A stretch of DNA of 64,000 bases from Styela clava (GCF_964204865.1 NW_027556492.1:62001-126000), one strand, 5' to 3'. Shown: positions 1-12,649, counted from the stretch's first letter. Notes: generated by a model from the letters alone, not told the origin. Numbers and translations: made by a program.

Positions 1-652
1 TTTGAGATGTGTGAAAAAAAGTTGTGAAATGTTCGAACGGTATAATAGGAATTTTTCTACCTTTAATTTCTTTGTAAAAGGGGTTTCTGTCATTTTGAGG
101 TTTGAAGTAGTAGTTAGGAATCATAGCACTTAATTCACCTAGAGCTATCTCTTTACTATTATAGATATATGTTCTTTTGATTCGACCGTCATGTGTTCAT
201 GTTTCTCTAATAATAATAGGAATAACTGTATGTGTTTCTTTTTCGGCAAATGTTGAAATACTTACAATTTCTTCAAAACTCTTTTGTTGTCATATAATAA
301 ATTTTGGACGATTTAAATATACTCTAAATCCTTGATCGTCTTCAATAGAGTTTTCTATTTTATCAAAACCTAAAATCGCCTCACCATATAAAGATGTTTG
401 GAAAATTAATTTAGATAAGAATTTGTCTCATTGAGCATTAACTTTAAATGTATTTCAAAACTTTAGTAATTTTTCGTTGTCAGTATCAAATACGTAATGT
501 CTATTATATATAGCATGTGTTAAGTGCTCAGCTATAACTATTGGAAAATCACAAAATTTGTTTAAGTGATTAGTAGTTCTTTCACCATTTTTATCGTGTA
601 ACATGTTTCAATACTTAGAAACTTTATTAATATCTAGTTCTCAACTTTCCAT
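1..652 (-). CDS. Portal protein, N-terminal part (cut by window edge)
   Basis: This is the start of the portal gene; its C-terminal half lies beyond the window's left edge in this copy. The complete gene is at 45507-46997, where the protein is described. The ATG at 652-650 follows the stop of the 54-aa gene by 11 bases, with an AAGGA-type ribosome site inside that gene. Confidence 0.85.
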
Positions 653-663
653 TATATTTTATA

Positions 664-828
664 TTATTCCTTTTTTGTTTTTTTACAGTCACATGAAATC
701 TTTTTACAGATGTCATTTTTTTGAGTTTTTGTAGCATATTTATTAATAATATAAATTGCCACTTCGTCTATTTGTGATTTCGCAAAACTCATTACGAAAC
801 TAATTATCATTTTTAATGTTTTGTTCAT
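664..828 (-). CDS. Small 54-aa protein between holin-like and portal genes
   Basis: I do not recognise this protein. It has 54 residues: a moderately hydrophobic helical first half (residues 5-33) and a Lys-rich tail with three Cys (C-x4-C-x-C near residues 41-47). The AAAGGAG site 9 bases before the ATG is the best ribosome site in this part of the late operon and supports the start. It overlaps the end of the holin-like gene by 29 bases and lies 11 bases before the portal. A role in lysis or virion assembly is only suggested by position. Confidence 0.6.
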   Translation of the reverse strand: MNKTLKMIISFVMSFAKSQIDEVAIYIINKYATKTQKNDICKKISCDCKKTKKE

Positions 829-1177
829 TGTTATTTTCTCCTTTGTTATTTTTGTTAATAACTTCCATAATTTTTTCTAGCTTGCCATTAATTCTTTTAT
901 CGATTCATTTTTTTAAATCTTCACTTTGTTTTTCATTCGCCTTTTCAACAGCCAAATCTTTACTTATATATTTCCTGTCATACATGTAAGCCAGAGTAAC
1001 ACATATTATTACAGTGAGTGCTATAAGCGCAGGAATAGAAACAATTAAAGCTGAATAAATTGTTTTATTATTACTTTCACTATTAGCAAAGTGGATAAAT
1101 TGCGACAAGCCAAAACCTCCTACGGTTGCGCTTATCATTTTTCAATATATTTTATCTCAATTCATAAATTTTATCAT
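800..1177 (-). CDS. Holin-like small membrane protein
   Basis: A protein of 125 residues if it starts at 1177; ATGs at 1165 and 1138 are also possible and no start has a strong ribosome site. A weakly hydrophobic segment near residues 14-32 is followed by a clear membrane span (about 42-68, rich in I, L, V, A), then a charged Lys/Glu/Asn-rich tail. Two UGA Trp codons lie near the N-terminus and one follows the span. Small size, membrane spans, charged tail and place after the tail gene resemble holins, but no holin family is recognised. In a host without a cell wall a membrane-disrupting protein could suffice for lysis; that is inference. Confidence 0.5.
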
Positions 1178-1187
1178 TTCTTTTCAT

Positions 1188-4100
1188 CTAATGTCCGCTC
1201 TCTCTTCTAACTGATAAGTTAAATTTTGTTGGGAAGACCAAATTATAATTACCATTAGCGTTAAATGTTCATTTTATATCGTTTAAAGCAACATTATTTC
1301 TCATATGGTAGTAAACGTAAAATGGATGACGATAAACGTCGTTATTTGTTAATCATCATATATCTCCTCAATATAATAAGTCGCCAGTTGCTTTTGTTCA
1401 TTTAATATTCCCTTTAATATTAACACCTGTTTTTGTTGCGAAATAGTGGTTGTAAAGATTTGCGTTCAATTGTCATGGACTCGCTGATTTTAACGTTGAG
1501 TGAAAATATGTTTTTGTTGTTGATGAGGTTGCGTTGTAATTGTCAGTGGTTACTAAATATTGAAAAGTTTTGTTTGTTGTGTCGCCAGTTTGTTTTGGTA
1601 CTAAAAATGAATGTCATCTAACATTAGACGTATTAAGAGGCGGTTCGATATGAATATCAAAAGAATACAATCCATCTTTAAATTCTTTAGAATTACCAGT
1701 ATTTAAGGTAACAAAAAACGAGTTACTAAAGTATTTTAATTGGGATCCTACTCTGTCAATGATTGGAAAACTTGTTTTTTTTCCAACTCCAGCGAAGTAA
1801 GTGTTAGCTTCAATGTTGTTTGATGAATCCATTTTTGTAATTGTTGAACCAGTACCTATAACGTCTACTCATGGGTGAGGCGTATGTAACATTTCAAGAC
1901 GGCTACGTGCTGTGTCAAATATTTCGGTGCTACCTAGATCTTTAAATTCGTCATCGGTTATATCATCATTACCAATATTTTCAATTAGTTTTTGACCTTC
2001 CACTTTTGCTTCATATTGTGTAATTAAATATCTGAATTGTGATTCTGTAAGACCGTGTGCTTCAGAATATTGTTTAGGTGAGTTTTCACCAACTGTTGAA
2101 TCATAATCATCTGTTCTTTTACTTCATTGTAAGTCAACATTTGCTAAAACAGTTTCTATTTCCGATACACTAATAGGTTTATAATAACCGTAAGAAGCAT
2201 ATAATTGACTTCTAGAATTGACATGAGTTATTCGTTCTAATATAGTTTTTGTGTCTTTATAATTTAATCCAGAAATGTATGTTTCAACTTTTTCGAATGG
2301 AAGATACTTATAAATTTTTAAATGTTCGCTATCACGAAAAAAATATGAGGTATCTATTTTATAAAGTCGTGATGAGTAAGTGACAGGTGCTTTTAATATG
2401 TTAATCAATTTATCTTTTTGTGAACCTGTCGGTCTATCGGTTCATCTTAAACCTGTAGGGTTATTATCCTCATCAAAAGGTTCCATTTCTTGATCAACAA
2501 TTTTTGTTTCTAGAGGGGCCAATCGATTTTCTAATAATATATCTACTTGATGCTTTGTATAATTAGCTCCAATTAGAGAAAAGAAATTCTTGAAATAATC
2601 ATAACCATCAATTCCAAAAAATTTTCCTTTTTGATTAGTGAAAACTGGTATTGAAGGAAAGTTTGATCTTGATGGGTCTAGATAAGTGAAACGATTTTCT
2701 CATGATTGAGCAATTTCGTCTTGTGGGTCGGGATTTGAAATAACGTGATTTTGATAATCTTCAACAAAAGAATACACAGAATTAACATACTTTATGCTAA
2801 GATTAGCACCATCAGTATTAAAAGGTTCTTCTACGAATTGACCGTGGGATCCAATTAAGTCTGAGCTTCCATCTTTGCTAAATTTTATAACAGCATAATT
2901 TCTTAGTAAATTAATACAGTATAAACTAGGATCAACAATATTAGCAATAATATATAATTCATCATCTTGAACAAACAAGTCATAAACCTTGTATGTATCA
3001 AACTTAGTCATGTCAAGATCAGGTACTTCGGCTCTTATGAAGTCAATTTGGTCGTCTCTCAACTGTTCATTTCAACCATGAAAAGATTCAATTGACGCGT
3101 TATTAACAGCTTTCACGCTTAGAGATTTGTCAGCTAATAAGTCATAAAATTCATCTTCTGTTAAATGATTCAATAATGAATATTTTTCAGGAGTACTTGC
3201 TATGTTTAGTACGTTAGTTGCCCGAGTTGTGTCAACGTCTCTAAATTCTTTATAAATTTTTCCTAAATCAGATCTTTTTACATGAATAATATGACTTAAT
3301 ACACTAGTAGTTCCATCTTTTCTTATGTAATTACTTAATGTATAGTTAGAACCACATAGATTATTAATTCAAGTCAATAAAGCAAAATGTTTTTGATAAT
3401 CTGTTAAATCATTTCAATCAGTAGGTCCTCTGTAATATTGTCAAATATCACGAATTACACAACTTTCTTCTTTGAAATTACAAATTTGGTAAATATCAAC
3501 TTTGTCATTTATATCAAGAGAAAGAGGTTGCGAAATTATATTACTTCCATATCCTTCTTGAACAAGACTATAATATTCAGCTTCTGTATTTAAAACAGTA
3601 ACTAAAGTTTGAAGCTTCTCAGTAGTTGGAACAGTTGTTCAAGGAATAGTGTCTCTGTTTAATATTAAATCTTCTGTTCTGAGTATTCCATTAAATTTTG
3701 CGTCGATTTGAGGTTTGTTATATGTATCTGCTATTTTAGCATATAATTTGTGGTTAATTTCATCTGGTAAATTAGTAAGGGCTTTAAATTCTCTAAGAAG
3801 ATTGAAAAATTCAGTTTGAGATAGACTGTTATAAGCAGAATAAAATTTAGGAGCACTAGCTCATACATTTGGACTACTAGTACTTTTATAATATCGTCCA
3901 CTATCAATCAATTTTTGAATATCCCCAGTTCTTCAATAAATAGGTTGAACATCATTATCATAACTTGTTCCTAAAATGTCATTTATTCTATAAATTCTTT
4001 TTAGTACAGTAGATAATTCATCTAAAACATCATGTTTAATACCATCTTTAGTAAAAGGTACTCGTTTATCTATATAATCATCATAAGCTATTATATAAGC

Positions 4101-7100
4101 TGTTTTGTGATTATTTTGACTATGATTACCATATCAATGATCTGGTTCACTTAAAACCGCTAATAATTTTTCACGTTGAGATGCTGTAGGTACTTCTTCT
4201 CATTTCAATCCTGTAGGATTTGTATTAACATCATAAGGTAATAATTCAATATTAGTTACCTCAGTTTCTAATTCTGATAAACGATTATTTAACTGAGCGT
4301 CTATTTGTTGACGAGTATATATAGTATCTTTTGTAGCAAAAAAATTTTTAAGATACTTAAATCCATTAATACCAAACATTTTTCCTTTTAAATTTGTAAA
4401 TACGGGCATTGTTGGAAAATTTGAAGCTTCTGGTACATTATAATTAAAACGATTATTTCAAGTACTTGTATCATAGTTATCATCTTGATCTGGGTTTGAA
4501 ATAACATGATTGTAACCATCTTCCAAAAAAGAATAAGTTGAGTTAACATAATTTAGACTTAAATTAGCATTGTTTTCATTGAAAGGTGCTTCAATTGTTG
4601 TAACATAAGTATTTCCTGTAACAGCTCGAATATCACCAACAGTAAATTTTAAAGGAGCAGTATTACGTAATAAATTTAAAGCTATAATACCTGCTTGTGT
4701 CGCATATTTATAAGAAACAATATAAAGGCTATCGTTATAATCAAATAAGTCATAAATTTTATATTCATTTAATTTGTTTTCGTCATAGAAGGAAACTTCT
4801 CCACGAATAAGATCAATCTGTTCATTTGTAAATGGAGCATTTCAATCTTCAAATGACTCGATTGTAGTATGTGATTTTATATCTGTTTTTAAAGCAAAAA
4901 ACTTTTTTAAATAACTATACGCTTTAACACCAAAAATCTTCCCCTTTCTGTTTGTAAATACTGGTAGTGTAGGATAGTTTGAATATTCTGGTGTTATATA
5001 TTTTAATCTAGTTTCTCAATCGCCAAATACTGATCCACCTGGTATTGGGGTAGAAATAGCCTGATTATCGTGGTCTTCAATTCAACTGTAAATTGAGTTT
5101 ATATATTTTAAGTTTAAGTTTGCCAGCTCAGTATCATAAGGACCCATAATTGCTTTTACGTGATCTCCTTGAATAGCTATTAACTCTGCAGTTTTATTAA
5201 ATATTCTAACAGCTTGGTTTCTTAACAAATTAATAGCAAATATATTTTCATTATTTAAAAGACGAGCACAAACGAAAACCTGATCACCAAAAGTAAATAA
5301 ATCTAATACTTTGTAATCATCAAATTTGGCTCAATCAAAAGCATGAATATCTTCTTTAATAATATCAATTTGTTCGTCTGTCAATTGTGTTTCTCAATCA
5401 ATAAAAGAATCCATTGACACTTTAGTTAAGTTTTCAATTTTCCCTCTAAGTAAGTTATAAAAATCTTCTTGTTGTAAATGATTTTTTTCGCTATAAAGTT
5501 TTGGTGTTTTAACAATACCCTCTTCTTCGGCTACATCACTATCATTATCTGTTTCAAAATGTTTGAAAAGCAAAGCTAGATCTGAACGTTTTATATGTAC
5601 GATGTGACTTAACTCTTCAACTTCGCCATTTGGTTTTGTGTAATTACTTAATACATAAGTTGAACTACATATATCATTAATTCAAGCTAATAAAGTTGCT
5701 CGTTTTTGATACTCAGTCAAATCGTCTCAATCACCAGGTCCTTTGTAGAGACTTCATGCGTCTTTAATAGCATAAGTTTTTTCGCCAAAGTTAACGATTT
5801 TATAGATATTTATTTTGTCGCCAACATTTAAACTCAAAGGTTGTGTTGCGTAGTCACCTCCATACCCTTCTTCTTCTAAAGCATAATAAGTTTCAGGAAT
5901 TTTAAGAGTTGATAATAAGGCTGTTTTTTGAGCTTCACTTGGTGTTTTTTCTCAACCTAATGTTAGTTCTGACAATAAAGGATTTGTAGTTCTAAAAATA
6001 GAATCAATTTTTGTATCAATTTGAGGTCTAGTATATGTGTCTTTTTTTGTAGCATAAACGGTTTCGCCTGTTTCGATTTGGTGTAATTTAGCAAAAGAAT
6101 CATTTAAAAAACCTAGAGCATTTACACCATATATAGTACCATCTTCAGTAGTGAAAATAGGAAATGTTGGTAAATGACCTTCTAAGAATGTAAATCTTTT
6201 ATTATAACTTTCAACAATATCTTCAGGTGTTGAGTGAGAAATTGGATGCGTTTTAACATATTTAATTCAAGATAAAATAGAACTAATGTATTGTAAATTT
6301 AAATTTGCGCCTCTTGTATTATAAGGACTTGGTAAAGTATCGTCATATGGAATAATACGTACTTTATTACCATTTCTTCTAATTTCAAAAGGTGATAAAT
6401 TTTTTAATAATGGAGCAATAATTCAGTCTACATTATCTGGTGTTTTACTAACAAAAATATATACTTCACCATCATAAAAAATTTTATCAAAAAGTTTATA
6501 GTCACTATATTTAGTAGAATCATAATTTTTAACATTTCTAGCAATATCATCAAGTTGAGAGTCGGTTAGTTGTTGCTTCCATCCTGCAAAAGAATCTAAT
6601 GCAACATCAACACTACTAGATTTTACCATATTATCAACACGTGTGATAATTGTGTTTTTAACAAAATGATTATAAAACTGCTCTTTTGTATAACCATATT
6701 CGTCAGATCATTTTTGTGGTGTGCTGAAATTAGACTCAAATGAATAAACTGGTGGTTGTTGTGAATTTATAAAATATTCATAAAGTTTTCCTAAATCGCT
6801 TCTTCTAATAGGATTAATATGATCTAATTTTGTAACACTACCTCCAATATGTTCAAAGTCACTTCTTTTATAACTAGATCCACATCTTCTATTTACAAAT
6901 TTTAAAGCTTCATCGTGTTTTTGATCTTCAGTTAAGTCATCTCAATCTGAAGGAAATTCAACAGTATCTTTTTTTCATAAACTTCAAATATCTTGAATAA
7001 AAGTTTGTGGTATACCAAAGTTATTAAATTTATAAAGATAAACTTTTTCTTCTGTACGGAGCGTTAAAGGATTATGAGCTCAATCACTTGATCATTTTCC

Positions 7101-9644
7101 AACGTTTAATCCATAAAAGGTTTCGGGGACTTTAAAAACGTCAGCTAAAACTGCTCGTTGGTCGTCTAATGGTACTGATGTTCAAGGTAAAGTAGTTTCG
7201 TTTAAAAGTAAATCATCTAATCGTAATAAACCTTCAAGTTTACTATCAATTTCTGCTTTATTATATGTATCTCTTTTATAAGCAAACGTTATATTATTAT
7301 GTAAAATAGAATGTATAGTGTTAAGCCCTGAATCTGAATATAACAATTGTTTAACATCACCATTAACTTGTTTCAAATACATTTTACCATCTTTTTCAAA
7401 ATAATAAAGTGAATCCAAAAATGTTGATGTTCTGTCGTCTGATGCTAAACTTTCAATTAAAGGATGATGTAAAACTGTGCTATGATTATCAGCACCTTTT
7501 ATTGTTGGATCTATTAATGCTATTCCAGTGTCAGGAGCACCTGTTTCAAAACCAACAATTGTATGACCCGCTGTATAAAAAGGAACAAATCCATGTTCTG
7601 TATCTTCGCCATTATAAACACTTGTAAGTAAGTCAATGAAAAAATTTTCGCCCGAAGTATCAACAGTTGGCGCGTGTTTTTTAACGTACTCAAGAGCTAA
7701 AGCAGTTTCTTTAACTGTCAAAATACCTTTAGTTCCATTTAGTTCGTCGGGATGTAATGTACTTGTATGTCTTCAAACTTGACGTTTATATTTGTTTATA
7801 AGATAAGTATAAGTACTATCTTTAGCAAATGTAATATAAATTTCACCACTATAATAAACTAAATCATTTACTTTTAAGTTACTTAATGAATTAACATCAG
7901 TATCATCATAAATTACAGAAATTAGTTTATCTAATTCAATCAACTCAGCAACTTGACTGTGTGATACATGATTTTCAATTTTAAAAACGTCAGTCTGTGA
8001 TGGACTTATTTCATCTTTTTTTACAAAAATACTTGATAAGTACTTAGTAGCATTAATACCTATAATAGTGTTACCTTTTCCATTAATAAATACTGGTAAC
8101 ATTGGTGTATTACTATCAAGAAATGAAAATCTAGAATTATAATCTAATTGTGTTCCTTGATTAGTTGGGTCTGAAATTGGGTGATCATATATATCTTTAA
8201 TTCATGTTAAAATAGAATTAGTATAATGTAAATTTAAATTAGCGTTATTTACGTTGTAAGGGCTAGGTATACTAGAATTATAATCAAGTAATTGACCATT
8301 AAAATTAGCTCCTTGTTTTACAATCGTAATAACTGGTTTATTTCTATATAGTGGAACAACTGTCAATTGTGATGTCGATACATTTGTAACAACATAAGTA
8401 TCACTACCATAAATAAATTGGTCAAATACTTTATATATATCAAATTTAGTTAAGTCGAATGTATCAGTTGATGTTTGAAGATGTTCAATTTGTTCATCTG
8501 TATATTGAGCTTCTCAGTCACCAAAAGATTCTATATAACTTTGTTGAGACGAAATTTCTGGTATTTCGTGAGTAGGATGTTCTAGATTTTCATCTAATAG
8601 ATTAGTACTTTTTAAATACTCAGTTATTAATCTATTCATGTCAGCTAATCCAACTTTCTCATTTCAAGCACGAACAAATTCTATGTAAGTGATTGGTCGT
8701 AATTCGAAGTTAGACAACCCTTCTATAATTTCACTATCTTGGTCGTTTACATTAAAAGGTGTCGTACAATTTTGCCCTATGGGATCTATTAATGTAGCTT
8801 TTTTAACTAATCCTGCAGCCACTAATAAATTAACAACTTCTTTTGGTAAATAACCAATAGGTCATGAGTTGGCTACATTTTCAGAAAGTCCATTAACAGA
8901 TTCAGAAACTTGGCGCCCTTCAAAATTGATTCCGTGTTGAATATAATAAGCAGATAACAATACTAAAGCTTTACGTAAAAACTTAACTTTGTCTTTAGTA
9001 GTATGACTTAATAAAGTAACATAAGATGTAATTTTACCTTCTGTTACAGCGTCAATACGTTCATAAGCATTATAAATAATACGTTCGTATTGTTCAGTTT
9101 TATATTTTCTATTAATTAATGCTTCAACATCTCTAGCATATATATAAGGTGCCGACTCGGCTCTTGAATCGTTTAAACTTTTCTTATATAAAATAATATT
9201 ACTACTAGAAATCAAACTATCAATTATTAATTTAATATCACTATTTTCTTTATTATACTCAATATTAAAATTTGCTATTGACTTTAATTCGTTATCAATA
9301 TCACGTCGTGTAACTATAGTACTAAAATCATTATTGTTAGCTCTCTTTATAAAAGGATAAACATTTTCATAATTAATAACCCTTTCATAATAAGTTTTCC
9401 TTAAATTTAATCATTGTAAAAAATCATTAAAATTTGTAGGTGCTATAAGGTCATCAGTAAAAAGTGCTATAGAAGTGTTATAATTTAAAGTATATGTATT
9501 AATAGTTGATATTTCATTAGTTACTTGTATTAATAATTCAGTTAAAGTTTTGTTTTCACTGTTATTTATAATACTTGACTTGAAAGTTTCAATATTGTCA
9601 AAAATAGAGTTATATTTAGTTTGAAATTCTAGTAATGTTGTCAT
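1188..9644 (-). CDS. Giant modular tail/adhesin protein (2818 aa)
   Basis: One open frame of 2819 codons once TGA is read as Trp; in the standard code it falls into nine fragments, all in the same frame. The first 250 residues are helical. The rest is built of repeated modules. A module opening with a TDEQI-type helix and ending YK-x2-D-x-F occurs near residues 381, 1024, 1421, 1605 and 2193. About 85 residues later each has an ANLNLxY...SW/FI...IS segment (near 465, 1113, 1508, 1691, 2281). A PVFTNxKGKxFGI segment follows (near 515, 1165, 1565, 1748, 2331). A second module with GP-x-DWDDLT and SHI-x-H-x-KRSDL occurs about three times (820-950, 1225-1358, 1995-2135). The last 250 residues look beta-rich and unrelated. 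Position after the capsid gene, size and modularity suggest a tail fibre or adhesin; no family is recognised. The start lies two bases after the upstream stop, so translation is probably coupled. Confidence 0.85.
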
Positions 9645-9646
9645 AA

Positions 9647-10249
9647 TTAATCGAGTTTATTTAACTCCGCATGTAATTTTTTCTTTTCGTCAACGTCTAT
9701 ATATGTTGAATTTATTGTATCTAATACTTTATTAAAAGCATTTCTTGGTAAAAAGATATTTTTTAAAAGTGAATCTAGTTTATTTTTCATTTCTGCTTGA
9801 ACATGTTCACAATACATATTTGTTTTAATAATAATAGGTAATGTTTCATATTGTCAAGAAGCTCTAGTTTCACGTAAATGTTGAGATAATTCAACAAGGT
9901 CAGATAACACATCAACTACAATATAGTGAATAGTATTATCTTTTTCATCCAAAACGTCTGAAATTTTTAAATAAGCTTTAGTAATTTGTTTATAATCTTT
10001 AATTACTTCTTGTAACGCATCGTTGGCTCTAATGTTGATAGTTCCTTTAGGTGTGACTTTAAGAACTGTAGTTTCCGCTATTTCAATAGCTGTTTCATTT
10101 CTACGATTATTATTAGCATTATTAACAACGGCATTTTTTAAAATTTTATTTTGTTTTTCTAACAAACTTAAACGTTTTTCTTGTTGTTCTAATAATTTTA
10201 AACGTTTTTCTAAATTTTTAATATTAATTTTATTAATTTGATTTTTCAT
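9647..10249 (-). CDS. Coiled-coil protein between capsid and tail genes
   Basis: A 200-residue protein with no recognised family. Residues 1-45 form a Lys/Leu/Glu-rich coiled coil with heptad-like spacing; the rest is mixed helical, with one UGA Trp near residue 133. The start is supported by AGAGGAAAAAT just before the ATG. The gene directly precedes the giant tail gene, with two bases between stop and start, so the two are probably made together. A head-tail connector or tail assembly chaperone is possible from position only. Confidence 0.7.
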
Positions 10250-10259
10250 ATTTTTCCTC

Positions 10260-10306
10260 TGTGAGGCCTTTTTGATAAATAGAAGACCTCTAAACTATTT
10301 AGACCT
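10260..10306 (-). terminator. Weak hairpin after the capsid gene
   Basis: Just downstream of the capsid stop the leftward transcript can fold TCTAAA-TAG-TTTAGA, followed by CTTCTATTT. The stem is AT-only and the T run is broken, so it may only attenuate read-through from the capsid gene into the tail genes. Confidence 0.3.
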
Positions 10307-10312
10307 TATATT

Positions 10313-11629
10313 CTAAGATCCACCAATGTCATAAATTGTTTTACCTGCTGGTAATTTAATACCATACAAGAATTTTTGACATAATCCCTTTCATTTAGAG
10401 ATTCCATACAAAGCTTTCAACCCTGTAACAATATTACCTGTTTGTGGAATTATAGCTGATCACACATAAGGTGCCCCCGCTAATACCATAACTGGTGAAT
10501 TTTTTTCAGGCGAAATGTATTGTAAGATCGCAATATATTGAGATAAGTCTGCTCCTAAATCTCCAGTAATTGCTGTACTATATGTTGGCATATAAACTGC
10601 GTTAGCTGGTGACGAAGGAATAGTAGCTAATCCTGTGTTTGCGTCTAGTGGAAGGGTGTCTGCAGCCGAAGTACTTGTAACTTCTGAAAGACTGTTAGCA
10701 ATTTCAGTATAAGTAGCTCCAGGTTTTCCTTTAGGTCAGATTTTACCTAAAAGGATTGATACTTCAGCTTTCAAACCTCCAATTTTCAAGTTATTATCCT
10801 CGAATTCTTGATAGTTGCTTGTATCTAATCCAACTTTGGCGTTTACGATAGCTAATAAATTTTTGATGTGGGGTGCTACAATCAAAACTAAATTAGTTCC
10901 CACTTTACCATAAAGACTTGTACGTGTTTTCAATGATTGAATCATGTTTAAGAATTTATGAAGGAAAGTGATTCCCGCAAAACGTGAGTCAGCATTTGTG
11001 GCTGCAATATCTTCGTCTGTAAGTTGTAAAACGTTACTTTTAGCTTCTGAATCAGTTTCAAGAGCTTCGATAACTGCTTTAAAGTAATGAAGATTAACAC
11101 GATTTTTATAATTACTTCATCTTTGTGCCAAAAGAGCAGAATAGACGAATCCACTATGTAAAAATAATGATTTGTCTAATTGTTCCATAGGATTGAATTC
11201 AAAGTGCGAAAATGTCATTCCAATAGTTTTTTTATCCACTCCTGGATATGTTGGATTGACAGGTGCTGTTGAATTGAACCCATTAGAAAGAGCTAATTGG
11301 TGTGAATATGATGAAGTTCCATGCCCAGATGCTAAAACTCATGTTTTTTGGAGAGTTCCATTTTGATCTCTGTGCATGTTAACAATCCCTAATTTGAAAA
11401 TTGTGTCATAATCAATATTTGGAATTGTTGGGATTTGAGATAAATTGATTGATTGAACAATTTCATTACCTTTAAATCCTTGAATATAGAATAACGAATG
11501 ATTTGTATCGGTAGATTCCGCTGCAATTAATTGTGATTCTGTTAATGTTTGCCCTGGAATTCCTTCAATAGCAGATTTAGTAGTCGCATTGATAGTTCCA
11601 AAAGCTTGGTCTTGACTTAGTGTTGCCAT
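10313..11629 (-). CDS. Major capsid protein
   Basis: A 438-residue protein directly after a scaffold-like gene, and the likeliest major head protein. It reads as a soluble globular protein with an Ala/Gly/Thr-rich second half and no membrane spans or repeats. It contains UGA Trp codons, for example near residues 97 and 298. The ribosome site AAAGGAGAATATT is strong and properly spaced. The call rests on gene order (coiled-coil acidic gene, then a protein of about 440 residues, then tail genes), on length and on the strong initiation site; I cannot identify an HK97-type or phi29-type fold by eye. Confidence 0.75.
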
Positions 11630-11656
11630 AATTAATATTCTCCTTTATTATTTTAA

Positions 11657-12265
11657 TTATTTGTTGCTCAAGTCATCATCAATAATAATACCAGTTTGGG
11701 GATCTACTCTACGAGTAGCTTGTCTTATATATTCATTAACGGGTTGGTTTAAATTTGTCACATTAGGCACATTAGGTGTCTTTTGTGTCATGTCCCCATT
11801 ATAATTAGTAGTTGGGAGCGGTTCAGCCTTTTGAACAAATAAAGAACTTAATTCGGTTTTTAAAACTTTAAACTCGTTAATCAAATCTTTGTCTTCTAAC
11901 TGAGCAGATTTATTGCCTAATAAGGTCAAAACATGTTTCATTTTAGATTCATCGCCACCTTCTTTCTTAAATAATTCCTTAATGTGGTTATGTCTTAATG
12001 ATGTTTGAGCTTGTATGAACTTCCCTTCAAGATCCTTATGAGCGAGCTCTCTATTTTTCAAATTTTCGCCAAGAGTGTTTTTGATTTTCTCTAAGTTTGA
12101 AATTTGGTCGACAGCTTTTTCATATTGTTTCTTCAAAGTATCATACTTTTTTTCTCACATATTAAACTCAGCTACACTTACTTTAGTGTCTTTGTCTGTA
12201 CTTGTGCTTTTCTCAGTATTTTGCACTTCTTGTGTTTCCACAGTTTCTTTTATGTTATTTTCCAT
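11657..12265 (-). CDS. Scaffolding-like protein, first gene of late operon
   Basis: A 202-residue, strongly hydrophilic protein: an N-terminal disordered Thr/Glu/Lys region (1-35), a long coiled coil (about 38-95), a short helical domain, then an Asn/Pro/Thr-rich linker and an acidic end. This arrangement and the position just before the capsid gene are typical of capsid scaffolding proteins, also found fused or adjacent in phage minor capsid proteins. The start at 12265 has AGGAG eight bases upstream and lies beyond an in-frame UGA Trp at residue 38. It is the first gene after the promoter block at 12351-12399. Confidence 0.7.
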
Positions 12266-12350
12266 AAATTTCTCCTATTATATAATAAGAAGGGATCTTA
12301 AAGTTGATGACGATAAGGAGGTACTAGTCGAAATAAACTTTATACCCCTT

Positions 12351-12399
12351 CATATATATATATGTACAAAAACACTAAAAAAGATTTAATTATTTTTAA
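12351..12399 (-). promoter_or_regulatory. Late-operon promoter candidate (copy of 49-bp block)
   Basis: Read leftward, this 49-bp block is identical to 24937-24985 on the plus strand. It holds TTTTTTAGTGTTTTTGTAC followed by six AT repeats and ends ATG-A/G-AGGG. It lies about 85 bases before the first structural gene with no open frame in it, and its twin lies just before the tRNA cluster. The same orientation relative to two separate transcription units marks it as a promoter. It lacks a clear housekeeping -35, so recognition by the phage's own sigma-like factor is inferred. Confidence 0.6.
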
Positions 12400-12533
12400 T
12401 TATTTTGAATTATTTTTAAAAACATCGAGTTTTACGTCTGAGAGCGCGAGAATAAAAAATCTTACTATAAGTTGAGGCTGTGACAAATCGAGTCACCCTA
12501 GGACCCTCAAAATTGCTTGGGATATCCTCGGGC

Positions 12534-12562
12534 TTGACTTTCTCGCGTTCTTGTGATATAAT
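12534..12562 (+). promoter_or_regulatory. Consensus rightward promoter P1
   Basis: TTGACT, a 17-base spacer and TATAAT, with TG one base before the -10 (TTGTGATATAAT). Transcription would start about 12569, at a run of five G. No gene follows on this strand until 14793. Confidence 0.75.
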
Positions 12563-12614
12563 AAAAGGGGGTACCTTTTCACGTTCTCGATCGTTGAGAT
12601 AAAAAAAAAAGTAC

Positions 12615-12643
12615 TTGACAAAATAAAAATTTTAATATATAAT
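12615..12643 (+). promoter_or_regulatory. Perfect consensus rightward promoter P2
   Basis: TTGACA, exactly 17 bases, TATAAT: a textbook housekeeping promoter and the strongest-looking one in the genome. The predicted start is about 12650, near AAACGGGGAGCC. Its transcript holds no open frame and would run antisense to the leftward operon at 12880-13877. Confidence 0.8.
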
Positions 12644-12649
12644 AAACGG

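Noticed and set aside
1433..1621. Plus-strand frame (also at 47778)
   Set aside because: Lies antisense to the tail gene, without ribosome site or plausible composition.
1803..3030. Diversity-generating retroelement target
   Set aside because: No reverse transcriptase or template repeat is found, and the changes are spread over all bases including silent sites.
7409..7627. Plus-strand frame antisense to tail gene
   Set aside because: Shadow of the tail frame; the same in the second copy at 53754.
1188..9644. Nine separate minus-strand genes or a decayed pseudogene in the tail region
   Set aside because: All fragments lie in one frame, are separated only by TGA, and the repeat modules run across the TGA codons; reading TGA as Trp restores one gene.
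12075..12389. Plus-strand hydrophobic frame (and 12104-12301)
   Set aside because: Antisense of the scaffold-like gene; Phe/Ser-rich as expected from the complement of Lys/Glu codons.
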